A stretch of DNA of 64,000 bases from SPCO01 sp964579825 (GTDB lineage Bacteria > Chloroflexota > Limnocylindria > Limnocylindrales > CSP1-4), in NCBI GenBank assembly GCA_964579825.1, contig CAZOHT010000016.1, positions 7,670-71,669 on the forward strand, given 5' to 3'. Both the position numbers and the translations under genes were made by a program. Under the pieces are notes generated by a model. It saw only the letters and a list, made by a program, of their open reading frames with translations, was not told the DNA's origin and did not search any database. Each line of letters starts with the position of its first letter. The stretch's first letter is position 1. Of this stretch, positions 8,018 to 15,558 are shown piece by piece.

Positions 8018-8271
8018 CCACCTACACGACGGGGCCGTGGGTGCGAACCATCTACCACTCGCCTGCGGGGGAGTCGTTCGACATCTTCACCCCTGCCGGG
8101 GGGCTCGTGTGCAACGTGGCGCACGAGGCCAACGCCCGGCTGATCGCTGCGGCGCCGGACCTGCTGGAGGCGGCGAAGTTGGCCCTCGAGTTTCTGGACG
8201 ATAACAGGCTTTCCGAGTGCGCCTGTGCGAACGACCTGGCGCAAGCCATCGCCAAAGCGGAGGGCAAGTGA
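8014..8271 (+). CDS. Small phage protein with NARLIAAAPDLLEA motif
   Basis: 85 residues. It starts TTYTTGPWV and contains ANARLIAAAPDLLEAAKLALEFL, a signature shared by a large group of small phage early proteins of unknown function. A paralogue is encoded at 58615-59034 in the other early operon (NAKLVAAAPDMLAALVAI). Overlaps its neighbours by 4 bases on both sides. Confidence 0.65.
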   Translation: MTTYTTGPWVRTIYHSPAGESFDIFTPAGGLVCNVAHEANARLIAAAPDLLEAAKLALEFLDDNRLSECACANDLAQAIAKAEGK

Positions 8272-9152
8272 CCGACTTCACCTGGTCGAACTCCAAGCAC
8301 AAGTCTTTCGAGGACTGCCGCCGCGCCTGGTACTGGAACTACTACGGCTTCCAGACCAACCCCCAGGCCAAGAAGCTGAAGTACCTGACCAACGTCCTGT
8401 TCTGGGGCGGCAACCTCGTCCATAACGCCCTCGAGCGATACCTCAAGGATCTGCAGGCGGGCGAGAACCCGATCACGACGCCGGAGGCGATCGACGCCTT
8501 CATCCGCAACGTCACCCACGTCGTGGCCCGGAACGACTGGCAGATGTCGGAGGCCAACCGTGGCCGCTTCCGCCTGTTCGAGCATCACTACGGCGTCCCG
8601 GTCAGCCAGGAGGACAAGAAGGTCCTGATCGGGTTGGTCGCGACGTGCCTGAAGAACTTCTTCGCCAGCGAGATGCACGCCGAGATCGCGAATGGCGACA
8701 TCGAGTTCCTGACGATCGAGGACCTCTTCAAGTTCGAGGTCGAGGGGATCACCGTCACCGGGAAGATGGACCTCGCGTACCGCCGGCGCTCCGACGGCCG
8801 GGTCATCATCGTGGACTGGAAGACGGCCAAGAACCCCGACAGCTGGACCGCCATCAACAAGGTCCAGGTCGCGGTCTACGCCCTCTACGCCTTCCAGGCG
8901 GGCTGGGCCGAGAAGGTCGACCAGATCGACACCGTCCTGGCCTATCTCGCCATCCCGGAGTGGAAGAAGCGCGTCCTGACGCTCGAGGACTTCTGCGAGG
9001 CCAAGGACTTCGTGAAGAAGAGCGGCACCGCGATGCTCCAGATGGTGGGCGACGAGCCGAACATCGAGGACTTCCCGCAGTGCGGCGTGAACTGGAAGTG
9101 CAAGCGGTGCTTCTTCCGCGAGATGTGCTTCCCCAAGTGGGACGGTCGGTGA
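8268..9152 (+). CDS. PD-(D/E)XK nuclease, Cas4/RecB-like, with Cys cluster
   Basis: 294 residues from GTG. The nuclease core is GKMDLAYRRRSD...VIIVDWKTAK, with the catalytic Asp and the DWK element. A first Cys lies near the N-terminus (EDCRRAWYW) and three more at the C-terminus (CGVNWKCKRCFFREMC), the arrangement of the iron-sulfur cluster in Cas4 and AddB-type nucleases. It probably processes DNA ends in phage recombination together with the annealing and SSB-like proteins. Confidence 0.85.
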   Translation: MTDFTWSNSKHKSFEDCRRAWYWNYYGFQTNPQAKKLKYLTNVLFWGGNLVHNALERYLKDLQAGENPITTPEAIDAFIRNVTHVVARNDWQMSEANRGRFRLFEHHYGVPVSQEDKKVLIGLVATCLKNFFASEMHAEIANGDIEFLTIEDLFKFEVEGITVTGKMDLAYRRRSDGRVIIVDWKTAKNPDSWTAINKVQVAVYALYAFQAGWAEKVDQIDTVLAYLAIPEWKKRVLTLEDFCEAKDFVKKSGTAMLQMVGDEPNIEDFPQCGVNWKCKRCFFREMCFPKWDGR

Positions 9153-9352
9153 CCGAGAAGATCGTGAGGGCGCGGGAGCTGCGACTCTGGCAGCGGTTCC
9201 GCACCCTCCACAGCGACCGGCGAGGGTTCGTCATGCGGACCCGCATCGAGGAGGGCGTGATCGCCCCCTACTGCATGATCGCCGGACGCGACGGAGTCGT
9301 GAAGGCGTTCCTACATCCCAAGGTGAAGGTCGTGATTCAGGAGGAGGACTGA
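9149..9352 (+). CDS. Small hypothetical protein
   Basis: 67 residues, GTG overlapping the nuclease stop. Basic N-terminus (REL RLWQRFRTLHSDRRGF), then beta-rich. No recognised family. Confidence 0.5.
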   Translation: MTEKIVRARELRLWQRFRTLHSDRRGFVMRTRIEEGVIAPYCMIAGRDGVVKAFLHPKVKVVIQEED

Positions 9353-9353
9353 G

Positions 9354-9707
9354 ATGGCCGTGTTTCAGAAGGTCGCGGCGCTGTGGAAGCGCAAGAACGG
9401 GACGTACAGCGGGGAGCTGGACCTCGGCGGCGAGATCAAGCTGCCCGTCTACATCGGTCAGGTCGTGAAGCAGGGCGAGAAGTCCCCGGAGATCGCCCTC
9501 ATCATCACCGGCCTGTTCAAGGTCGAGGACTCCGAGAAGGGCATCGTCGCCAAGTCGAAGCTCTTCGCGCCCCCGGGTGCCCCGGAGCGTTCGATCCTCG
9601 TGTTCCGCAACAAGAAGGAGAAGGACTCCCACCCGGACCTCCGGGTCACCCTCGTCACCGACGACGGCGCCACCCCCGCCGCCGAAGGCGACGCCCCTCC
9701 GTTCTAG
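9354..9707 (+). CDS. Single-stranded DNA-binding-like protein
   Basis: 117 residues, ATG after GGAGGAC. The body is beta-rich (NGTYSGELDLGGEIKLPVYI, ALIITGLFKVE) and compatible with an OB fold. The acidic C-terminus ends EGDAPPF, resembling the DDDIPF tip by which SSB proteins recruit partners. Placed in the replication operon. OB fold and SSB role are inferred; an uncharacterised phage protein is the alternative. Confidence 0.45.
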   Translation: MAVFQKVAALWKRKNGTYSGELDLGGEIKLPVYIGQVVKQGEKSPEIALIITGLFKVEDSEKGIVAKSKLFAPPGAPERSILVFRNKKEKDSHPDLRVTLVTDDGATPAAEGDAPPF

Positions 9708-9720
9708 ACACCAGCGGGCA

Positions 9721-9752
9721 GGGCGGGGCCTGAACCCCCACAGGCCCCGCCC
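9721..9752 (+). terminator. 12-bp GC-rich hairpin, possible terminator
   Basis: GGGCGGGGCCTG (9721-9732) and CAGGCCCCGCCC (9741-9752) pair perfectly over an 8-base loop in the gap after the SSB-like gene. There is no T run, so termination may be partial or the hairpin may protect the mRNA 3' end. Confidence 0.5.
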
Positions 9753-9779
9753 GCCACGGATTCCAGGGGTGGAGACAGC

Positions 9780-10316
9780 ATGGAAGGACGCGAGGTCTCG
9801 GTGACGCTGACGTGGTACGAGGCGCGGCTCGCCGCCGGGGTGGGCCTCGAGCGCCAGGTGGCGGCGATGCGGGACGGCCGCCCCGACAAGCACGGGTTCT
9901 CCGGCTCAGGCTGGGAGGTTCACCTACACGGCGCCGGCGCCGAGATGGCGTTCGCGAAGGCCTCCGGGAAGTACTGGGACGGGAGCGTCGATGTCTTCAG
10001 GGTGCCGGACGTGGGCGACATCCACGTTCGCTCCCGCTCCGGAGACGGCCCGCGAGAAGACCTGATCATCAGGTCCGAAGACGACCCGGACGCGCCCTAC
10101 GTCCTGGTCGTCGGCCGGATGCCGCAGTACGTCGTGGTTGGCTGGCTGATGGGCCGGGACGCGCGGCGCCAGGAGTGGGTCAAGGACTACGGCGGCAGGC
10201 CGCCGGCGTGGTTCGTTCCTCGAGCCGAAATGCTCTCGTTCCCGATCACGGCATGGCGTGGCGGGGCTGGGCATGGCGAGGCGGGGCAGGGGTCGTTCGA
10301 CGCAAACGCATTGTAG
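9780..10316 (+). CDS. Conserved phage protein (GAGAEMAFAKA family)
   Basis: 178 residues, ATG after GGGGTGGAGAC. It has the phage pattern HGAGAEMAFAKASGKYWDG, then VPDVGDIHVRSRS, DDPDAPYVLVVG, VVVGWLMG and GGRPPAWFVP. The Asp/Arg pattern in the beta region could belong to a nuclease-like fold, but function is unknown. The last 20 or so codons run through a GGC-pentamer array (10250-10298), giving WRGGAGHGEAGQG; the conserved protein probably ends near 10248, so the tail looks like read-through into a repeat. Confidence 0.65.
   Translation: MEGREVSVTLTWYEARLAAGVGLERQVAAMRDGRPDKHGFSGSGWEVHLHGAGAEMAFAKASGKYWDGSVDVFRVPDVGDIHVRSRSGDGPREDLIIRSEDDPDAPYVLVVGRMPQYVVVGWLMGRDARRQEWVKDYGGRPPAWFVPRAEMLSFPITAWRGGAGHGEAGQGSFDANAL
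10250..10298 (+). repeat. Degenerate pentamer array (GGCNN) with GGGTCGTTC cap
   Basis: Eight consecutive five-base units begin with GGC (ggcat, ggcgt, ggcgg, ggctg, ggcat, ggcga, ggcgg, ggcag), then GGGT and CGTTC. The last two bases of each unit vary. Overlaps the 3' end of the preceding gene and lies upstream of the 10321 gene. Confidence 0.85.
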
Positions 10317-10320
10317 ACCC

Positions 10321-10761
10321 ATGAGCATGAGAGCCAGGCCGTTGACACTCAGGCAGGCGAACGCCTTCGTGGAGGCGCTGCACCGTCACCACAAGCCGTC
10401 GAGGGGGCACCGCTTCTCGATCGGCTGCGAGGTGGGCGGGCGCCTGGTCGGCGCCGTCATCGTGGGCCGCCCGGTCTCGCGCGGCTGTGACCCGTGGCGG
10501 ACTGCGGAGGTGGCCCGGCTCGTCACCGATGGGACAAAGAACGCCTGCTCGTTCCTCTACTCGGCGGCGGCGCGCGCCTGCTCCGAGATGGGCTTCGACA
10601 AGATCCAGACCTACATCCTCGACACGGAGCCCGGGACGTCGCTGCGTGCGGCCGGGTGGTCGCTCGCTGGCGTCACGGCGGGGGGGGCTGGAAGCACACG
10701 GCCGGGCCTCGGCGTGACGACCAACCGACGTGCCCGAAGCAACGGTGGGAGAAGGCCCTGA
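10321..10761 (+). CDS. GNAT-like protein (XF1762-type), frame broken at a poly-G run
   Basis: 147 residues as read from ATG 10321 (a second ATG is at 10327). LTLRQANAFVEALHRHHKP, GHRFSIGCEVGG, VGRPVSRG, NACSFLYSAAARA and IQTYILDTEPGTSLRAAGW are hallmarks of this acetyltransferase-like phage family. Relatives end in a Trp-rich basic tail; here that tail (GGGGWKHTAGPRRDDQPT...KQRWEKAL) is in a different frame, after eight G residues at 10680-10687. One more or two fewer G would restore it. Either a homopolymer sequencing error or a phase-variable tract. The start follows a copy of the 13-bp element (10308-10320). Confidence 0.75.
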   Translation: MSMRARPLTLRQANAFVEALHRHHKPSRGHRFSIGCEVGGRLVGAVIVGRPVSRGCDPWRTAEVARLVTDGTKNACSFLYSAAARACSEMGFDKIQTYILDTEPGTSLRAAGWSLAGVTAGGAGSTRPGLGVTTNRRARSNGGRRP

Positions 10762-10762
10762 G

Positions 10763-11179
10763 ATGAGCTTCCCCAAGCCGAAGAAGCGACCGAAGCGAAA
10801 GCGCGACCGCCGCCCCAGTCGTCGTCGCACGACCCGCCGCGACTGCGACCGTCTCTGGTCGAAACTGATCAAGAGGGACGGGGTCTGCTACGGCCTGAAG
10901 GTGTTCCCCCGTCACGTCTGCAAGGGGCCGCTCCAGGCGGCGCACGGGTTCTCGAGGCGGTACGCTGGCACGCGGCACGACCTCCGCAACGGGTTCCCGC
11001 TCTGCGCGGCCCTGCATGTCCGGTACACCTACGACCCCATCCGATGGGACAACCTGCTTCGGAAGTGGTGGGGGCTCGAGCTCTACGAGGAACTGAAGGC
11101 CCTGGCCCTCCAGGTCACGAAGCCGGACTATGGAGAGGTGCTCGCGCGGTCGGCGTCCGGAACCAGAGCTCGCGCGTGA
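10763..11179 (+). CDS. NinG-like/HNH-type recombination protein
   Basis: 138 residues, ATG after GGGAGAAGG. A very basic N-terminus (KPKKRPKRKRDRR) precedes LWSKLIKRDGVCY, then HVCKGPLQAAHGFSRRYAGTRHDLRN and FPLCAALHVRYT: the Cys/His/Asn layout of NinG (Rap) and related phage HNH proteins. These are thought to cut recombination intermediates. Some usual Cys positions are changed, so activity is uncertain. Confidence 0.65.
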   Translation: MSFPKPKKRPKRKRDRRPSRRRTTRRDCDRLWSKLIKRDGVCYGLKVFPRHVCKGPLQAAHGFSRRYAGTRHDLRNGFPLCAALHVRYTYDPIRWDNLLRKWWGLELYEELKALALQVTKPDYGEVLARSASGTRARA

Positions 11180-11349
11180 TGCGGACGCGCCCGATCTTCG
11201 ATGAGTGGACGGCAGTCATCGAGGTCGAGCACGACGACGAGATCTTGTCCGAGGAGCAACTGCACCAGGTCCTCGTCGCCGCCGGACAGCAGGTCGGGAT
11301 CGGCGACTGGCGACCGCGCTTCGGGCGATTCTCGGTCGTGACGCTGTAG
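11179..11349 (+). CDS. Small conserved phage protein (VGIGDWRPRFGRF)
   Basis: 56 residues; ATG at 11179 overlaps the stop of the NinG-like gene. The C-terminus GQQVGIGDWRPRFGRF is a signature seen at the end of phage proteins of unknown function. Last gene of the left early operon; the pentamer-repeat region follows directly. Confidence 0.6.
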   Translation: MRTRPIFDEWTAVIEVEHDDEILSEEQLHQVLVAAGQQVGIGDWRPRFGRFSVVTL

Positions 11350-11354
11350 TTCGC

Positions 11355-11755
11355 GGCTTGTCGAGGCTTGGTTTGCCTTGGCGTGGTACGGCTGGGCCTG
11401 GCAAGGGTCGTTCATCGGACCCGGCTCGCGAGGCAACTCGCGGGTCGGTTCGGATGCGCGGCTCGGCGCGGCATGGCAAGGCTTGGCGCGGCGCGGTACG
11501 GCGCGGCAGGGTCCGGCGGGGCTGGGCGCGGCATGGCATGGGTTCGTTCGGCATCATCAACTCAGGGCGTGGCATGGCGGGGCTCGGCTTGGCGCGGCGC
11601 GGCGCGGCTGGGCATGGGTCGTTTCGCACTCAATCCGGGGCCGCGTGGATTCGCGCGGCCCTGACGCATCGTAGACGCATGGTACACTAGAGTGATGAGG
11701 CTCGGCGGGGCTGGGCGAGGTCGGGCGAGGTGAGGCCTGGCAAGGCATGGTTCGT
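11355..11755 (+). repeat. Non-coding region with long degenerate pentamer arrays
   Basis: The 397 bases between the early operon and the endolysin hold no convincing gene. Runs of GGC-plus-two-bases cover most of 11355-11624 and 11704-11750. Three sub-arrays end in a similar cap: GGCAAGGGTCGTTC (about 11398-11411), GGCATGGGTTCGTTC, and GGCATGGGTCGTTT (to 11624). The last array ends GGCATGGTTCGT directly before the ATG at 11756. A promoter sits between the two blocks. Short open frames here only reflect the repeat. Confidence 0.8.
11661..11688 (+). promoter_or_regulatory. Sigma70-type promoter with embedded 13-bp element
   Basis: -35 CTGACG (11661-11666), 16-base spacer CATCGTAGACGCATGG, extended -10 TGG-TACACT (11683-11688). 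The spacer contains the recurring element GCATCGTAGACGC. It points at the endolysin gene. The near-identical spacer at 35210-35237 on the other strand supports it. Confidence 0.7.
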
Positions 11756-12340
11756 ATGAAGCAACCAACGAGTCGGGCGGCATACGAGGCGGGACTGGCC
11801 TGGATTCTCCGGGCCGAGAAGGGGTTCGTCAACAACCCTCGAGACCCGGGCGGTGCCACCAACATGGGCATCAGCCTGCGGACGATCGTCAACCTGAGGG
11901 ACGTGGACGGACAACTACAGTTCGATGTCGATGGCGACGGCGACGTGGATGCTCGCGATGTCGAGCTCTTGGCCGCACGTCCCGACTTGGTCGAGGAGCA
12001 CTACCACACCGAGTACTGGCGGCCAGCAGGCTGCGACCTCATCGTGTGGCCTCACAGCCTGTTCGTCTTCGACTGCGCGGTTCACAGTGGGCCAAGGGTC
12101 GCGATCGTAACGGCGCAACGCGCGCTCCGCGTGAGCGCCGACGGGAAGGTGGGGCCGGAGACTGCGACGGCCGCAGCGCGAATGGACCCAGCTGAGTTCG
12201 CGGCCCGGTTCGTAGCGGAGCGCGTCGAACTGTTCCGGGCGATCGTCGCCCGGAGGCCCGACCAGGCCGAGTTCTTCCGGGGCTGGGTGGCACGCCAGGT
12301 CCACCTCGTGGCCGAAGCCATCATCGTTCGCCCCCGATGA
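11747..12340 (+). CDS. Endolysin, GH108-type N-acetylmuramidase
   Basis: 197 residues (194 from ATG 11756, which sits right after the repeat cap). ILRAEKGFVNNPRDPGGATNMGIS matches the GH108 catalytic region; the usual E-G-G is E-K-G here. DVDGDGDVDARDVE (about residues 64-77) looks like a calcium-binding dockerin/EF-hand loop, which is unusual. The C-terminal part (SADGKVGPETATAA) fits the peptidoglycan-binding domain usual in this family. It degrades the cell wall at the end of infection; the holin-like gene is 3 kb downstream. Confidence 0.85.
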   Translation: MVRMKQPTSRAAYEAGLAWILRAEKGFVNNPRDPGGATNMGISLRTIVNLRDVDGQLQFDVDGDGDVDARDVELLAARPDLVEEHYHTEYWRPAGCDLIVWPHSLFVFDCAVHSGPRVAIVTAQRALRVSADGKVGPETATAAARMDPAEFAARFVAERVELFRAIVARRPDQAEFFRGWVARQVHLVAEAIIVRPR

Positions 12341-12528
12341 CGCGGCGCTGGATCTCGACTGTGCGGGACGGCTCCCTGCTGGCGATCTGCAGGATGTGCA
12401 AGAGGGAAACGCATGACAGGCGGGACCTCGACCGATGCCCGGCTGGCTGTGAACGAAAAGAGGAGAAGCTGAATGTCGAAGCGAAGAAGCGTCGTCCACA
12501 GGCTCGCGCTGGCACTCTGTTTGGGTAG
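12337..12528 (+). CDS. Small Cys-rich protein, tentative
   Basis: 63 residues; ATG overlaps the endolysin stop. ICRMCKRETHDRRDLDRCPAGCERKEEK could bind zinc through four Cys. It overlaps the start of the lipoprotein gene by 56 bases and has no clear ribosome binding site, so it may be spurious. Confidence 0.4.
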   Translation: MTRRWISTVRDGSLLAICRMCKRETHDRRDLDRCPAGCERKEEKLNVEAKKRRPQARAGTLFG

Positions 12529-13891
12529 CCTCGCGCTCGTCGTTGCCTGCACGCCGAAGCGCCCGCCCGTCGTCAAGCCGACGCCGCCGCCTCCGGTCGT
12601 GACGGACGGCACGCCGGCGAAGGGCACGCCGGTCGCGCCGGAGCGCCTCCTGCGGCCCGCGCCGGGCGCGCGCGTCGCGATCGGTGGCGTCCAGTTCGAC
12701 GCCTTCATGGCCGTGCCCTGCTGCAACACCTTCCGGATCGACGGGGTGGAGCAGAACAGCCGGTGGCCGATGGCGTCCGAGAGGTGGATGGACTACACGG
12801 GCCAGTACGGCGCGAACATGTTCCACTTCCGCCTCGGACCGTTCATCGCCTCCGAGGAGGTCGAGGTCGAGTGGGTGGACGTGGGCGGCGCCTACATCCC
12901 GGGTACGCTCGACTGGAATCCGAAGTTCTGGCAGAAGGTCCGTGACCTCACCTGCCACGCCCACAAGATGGGTGCGCTGGTCGAGGTCGTGCCGATCGAC
13001 ACCTGGGCCTGCAAGTACAGCCAGGCCGGCAACACCTACATGCCGTGGCCGAAGGCCGCGATCGACGCCTGCGGGCGCCGTCCGGAGGCCGAGGCCGAGC
13101 GGTTCATCCGCAAGGCCGTCGAGGAGCTCGGGTGCTTCGGCAACGTGATCTGGTCGACCGACGTCGAGGGCGGCAACGTCCAGGGGCGGACCCCGGAGTG
13201 GTTCCTCTGGGTCCAGAGCGTGATCCGCGACGAGGAGCAGAAGAGCGGCTGCGGGTTCGTTCACATGGTCGGGACGAACAGCCGCATCCCCGAGGTCGAG
13301 GGCCGGGTCGACTACGTCCAGACGCACGAGCGGACGACCTTGAGCTCGCCGATCGCCGGTAGGTGGACGATCAACAACGAGCGCAACCCGGAGTTCCCGC
13401 CGGACGTGGAGGCCGGGAACTTCGCTGTCGCCCGTGGCGTCGGGCTGGCCTGGGCGTTCTGGCGGGCCGGGATGGAGGATGACGCCTTCACGGCCACCCT
13501 CGAGAAGTTCAGGGAGGTGGCGCGCGGCGCCGCCCCGCCCCCGCAGCCCGGCGGGTGCTTCGCGCCCGGCCCGGACGACGAGCGGTGGATCACCAACCCT
13601 CCGCCACTGACTCCGGCACAGCGCCCGACCCAACTGACTGCGGCCATCAACGCCGCGAAGGAGGCGGTCGGTGATCGGTGCGGCCAGAACATCCAGGAGT
13701 CCCTGGCCCTCGTCGCCGGCAGACTGCGCGAGCAGGGCCTGTGCGCCTCCGGGCCGTGGGTCGACGCCGTCGTGGTCCGGGCGCCGGACGGGCTGTGGGA
13801 GGAACACCACGTCGTCGCCTACACCGACAAGTGCTTCACCCAGACCCGCAACGGCTACAAGGGTGCGTGGCGGTACGGAGGTGACAAGTGA
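12473..13891 (+). CDS. Large phage-encoded lipoprotein with glycosidase-like barrel
   Basis: 472 residues, ATG after GAGGAGAAGC. A lipoprotein signal is clear: basic MSKRRS, hydrophobic stretch, lipobox VVAC with Cys26. A Pro/Lys-rich spacer follows. The body resembles a secreted TIM-barrel: GANMFHFRLGPF, WQKVRDLTCHAHKMGALVEVV, FGNVIWSTDVEGGN and WTINNERNPEF, with repeated Asp/Glu at strand ends as in glycoside hydrolases. Several Cys pairs suggest disulfides outside the cytoplasm. No exact family is recognised. Located in the lysis block, it may act on surface polysaccharide or in superinfection exclusion; both are inference. Confidence 0.6.
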   Translation: MSKRRSVVHRLALALCLGSLALVVACTPKRPPVVKPTPPPPVVTDGTPAKGTPVAPERLLRPAPGARVAIGGVQFDAFMAVPCCNTFRIDGVEQNSRWPMASERWMDYTGQYGANMFHFRLGPFIASEEVEVEWVDVGGAYIPGTLDWNPKFWQKVRDLTCHAHKMGALVEVVPIDTWACKYSQAGNTYMPWPKAAIDACGRRPEAEAERFIRKAVEELGCFGNVIWSTDVEGGNVQGRTPEWFLWVQSVIRDEEQKSGCGFVHMVGTNSRIPEVEGRVDYVQTHERTTLSSPIAGRWTINNERNPEFPPDVEAGNFAVARGVGLAWAFWRAGMEDDAFTATLEKFREVARGAAPPPQPGGCFAPGPDDERWITNPPPLTPAQRPTQLTAAINAAKEAVGDRCGQNIQESLALVAGRLREQGLCASGPWVDAVVVRAPDGLWEEHHVVAYTDKCFTQTRNGYKGAWRYGGDK

Positions 13892-14187
13892 GGCTCCGCC
13901 TGGCCGTCTACTTCGCGGTCATCCTCGTACTCGGCGTCGCGGCGTTCGGCGGGTCCACCGGGAAGGCGCCCGAGCCGACCGTCCATCGCTACAAGGTGGT
14001 CTTCGGCGACGGCAACGCGGGGACATTCGACGGGACCTCGATCAAGTCGAACGGGTTCTGTGTCGAGATCCAACTGAACGGCCGGCTCGACACCATCGTG
14101 TGTGGGGCGCGGTACGTCACGGAGATGATCCCCGGCGCGGAGCCCGCCCCCGAGCCGCCCGCCTCCGACAGGGGGGCCTCGAGATGA
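13888..14187 (+). CDS. Small exported or membrane-anchored protein
   Basis: 99 residues, GTG overlapping the lipoprotein stop. An N-terminal hydrophobic segment (LRLAVYFAVILVLGVAAFGG) is a signal peptide or anchor. The rest is a small domain with two Cys (NGFCVEIQ, TIVCGARYV) and a Pro-rich tail. Coupled to the lipoprotein, so the two may work together in the envelope. Confidence 0.6.
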   Translation: MRLRLAVYFAVILVLGVAAFGGSTGKAPEPTVHRYKVVFGDGNAGTFDGTSIKSNGFCVEIQLNGRLDTIVCGARYVTEMIPGAEPAPEPPASDRGASR

Positions 14188-14603
14188 GCTCCAGCATGGG
14201 AACGTACAGCACGACGAAGTTCGACCCGGCGTCCGTCTCGCGCCAGATCGACTCGATGATCGCGGCCATCCCGCCGCACCAACGGGTCGCGATCGTGGTG
14301 TCGGCCGACCTCCCGACGAAGAAGGGGAGCGCCGCCCTGATGATCCGGGTCGGCGACCACTTCGCCTTCGTGGCCCGGGGCAGCAAGACGGTCGGCGGCG
14401 GGGTCGACGGGGACGTGAGTGCCCGCATCTCCTTCCTGGTCGGTCCCCGGCAGTTGTCCGGCGACCAGGAGGAACTGACGCGCGCCGAGGTCGTCTCGCT
14501 CTTCCGAGAGCGGGGCAACGGGTGGCTGCAGTCGCACATCAAGACCTGGCTGGCCCTCCACGACTTCGACGTGTACCTCGACCCTGGTGGGTGGCTGGCG
14601 TGA
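14184..14603 (+). CDS. Hypothetical protein of the lysis block
   Basis: 139 residues, ATGA overlap with the previous gene. Soluble, mixed alpha/beta (HQRVAIVVSADLPTKKG, FAFVARGSKTVGGG). No family recognised. Confidence 0.55.
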   Translation: MSSSMGTYSTTKFDPASVSRQIDSMIAAIPPHQRVAIVVSADLPTKKGSAALMIRVGDHFAFVARGSKTVGGGVDGDVSARISFLVGPRQLSGDQEELTRAEVVSLFRERGNGWLQSHIKTWLALHDFDVYLDPGGWLA

Positions 14604-15025
14604 CCAGGAAGGAGTGGGACGAGGAGCTCGCCAAGCCATGCTGGCTGTGGAAGGCGACGCGCAAGAACAACGGGTACGGTGTCATGCATCAGGGTGGTCG
14701 GCTCCTCCACGCGCACCGGGTCATCTACGAAATGATGCGAGGCCCGATACCTGCCGGGTTGGTCCTAGACCATATCTGTCGGCAGAGGGGCTGTGTCAAC
14801 CCGGGCCATCTGCGCGCCGTGACGAACCACGAAAACATGCTCGCTCCCGGGTCGCGCAACTTCATCGTCGCCCACATCGCCAAGACGCACTGCCCGAAGG
14901 GCCACCCATACAGCGAGGACAACACGCGGCACAGGCCACGTCAGGGTCGACTCTGCCGGACATGCCACCGCAATAGGGAGTCCATTCGGCGGGCCGTGCG
15001 TCGCGCCGGGGTGGGCGCAGCATGA
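14600..15025 (+). CDS. Free-standing HNH endonuclease
   Basis: 141 residues from GTG. WLWKATRKNNGYG, LLHAHRVIYEMMRGPIP and LVLDHICRQRGCVNPGHLRAVTNHENM are the classical HNH homing-endonuclease core (D-H, N, H). A second Cys cluster CPKGHPY...CRTCHRNR follows. Such genes are mobile and cut sequences in related phages; the operon order is kept by overlaps on both sides. Confidence 0.9.
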   Translation: MTRKEWDEELAKPCWLWKATRKNNGYGVMHQGGRLLHAHRVIYEMMRGPIPAGLVLDHICRQRGCVNPGHLRAVTNHENMLAPGSRNFIVAHIAKTHCPKGHPYSEDNTRHRPRQGRLCRTCHRNRESIRRAVRRAGVGAA

Positions 15026-15510
15026 ACAGGAGAGAGTGGGACGCGCTCGTGGAGCGTAGGATCGCCGCCCATCTCCGTGAGTATCCCGGTCGCGGCGCCG
15101 CTGCGGCCATGCGGTGGGCGAACGAGACGATGGTGAAGGACTACGGGCTGCGGCCCGCAGAGACCAAGCCCCAGAGCGACGAGGCCCGCGCTCCGTGGTG
15201 GCTGCGGATTGGCGTGGGCCTCGCAGGAGGAGACATGGCGAACGTGTTGAAGGTCGTGCTGAGATTCGGGCCGCTCGTCGCGGCGGCGGCGCTCGGGCTG
15301 GCGGCGGTCCTCGAGCCGATCATCCCCGGCTACACCGGGATCGTGACCCAGGTCCTGAGCTTCCTCGGGATCGTCGGCGTGAGCGCGGACGCGGAGGTCG
15401 TGCAGGCCCTCGCCACCTTCGTGGCCGGCATCACGGCCCTCGTCGGGGTGGTCCGGAAGACCTGGGCGCTCATCCAGCCGAAGTACTTCCCGCCGAAACC
15501 GACGGCGTAG
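15022..15510 (+). CDS. Holin-like membrane protein with possible internal start
   Basis: 162 residues in full. The first 70 residues are soluble; from Met at 15235 there is a second start with an excellent site (GCAGGAGGAGAC), giving 91 residues with two or three hydrophobic segments (FGPLVAAAALGLAAVL, VTQVLSFLGIVGV, FVAGITALVGVV) and a basic end. The short form looks like a typical holin; the long form could be a regulatory partner or a merged gene. Location after the endolysin supports the lysis role. Confidence 0.6.
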   Translation: MNRREWDALVERRIAAHLREYPGRGAAAAMRWANETMVKDYGLRPAETKPQSDEARAPWWLRIGVGLAGGDMANVLKVVLRFGPLVAAAALGLAAVLEPIIPGYTGIVTQVLSFLGIVGVSADAEVVQALATFVAGITALVGVVRKTWALIQPKYFPPKPTA

Positions 15511-15525
15511 TCCGTTCCGGTTCGT

Positions 15526-15553
15526 CCCCTGTTCCGCCGCGCGCGGAACGGGG
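15526..15553 (+). terminator. Hairpin after the lysis genes
   Basis: CCCC-T-GTTCCGC (15526-15537) pairs with GCGGAAC-GGGG (15543-15553), an 11-bp stem with one bulged T. No long T run follows; it lies between the holin-like gene and the tRNA-like gene and probably acts as a weak terminator or processing signal. Confidence 0.5.
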
Positions 15554-15558
15554 GCTGT

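Noticed and set aside
11368..11690. Several 90-160 codon frames in the pentamer region
   Set aside because: All translate the GGC-pentamer repeat (Trp/Arg/Gly/Ala patterns), not independent genes.
11915..13810. 631-codon open frame on the - strand
   Set aside because: Opposite to endolysin and lipoprotein genes, which have signals and motifs.
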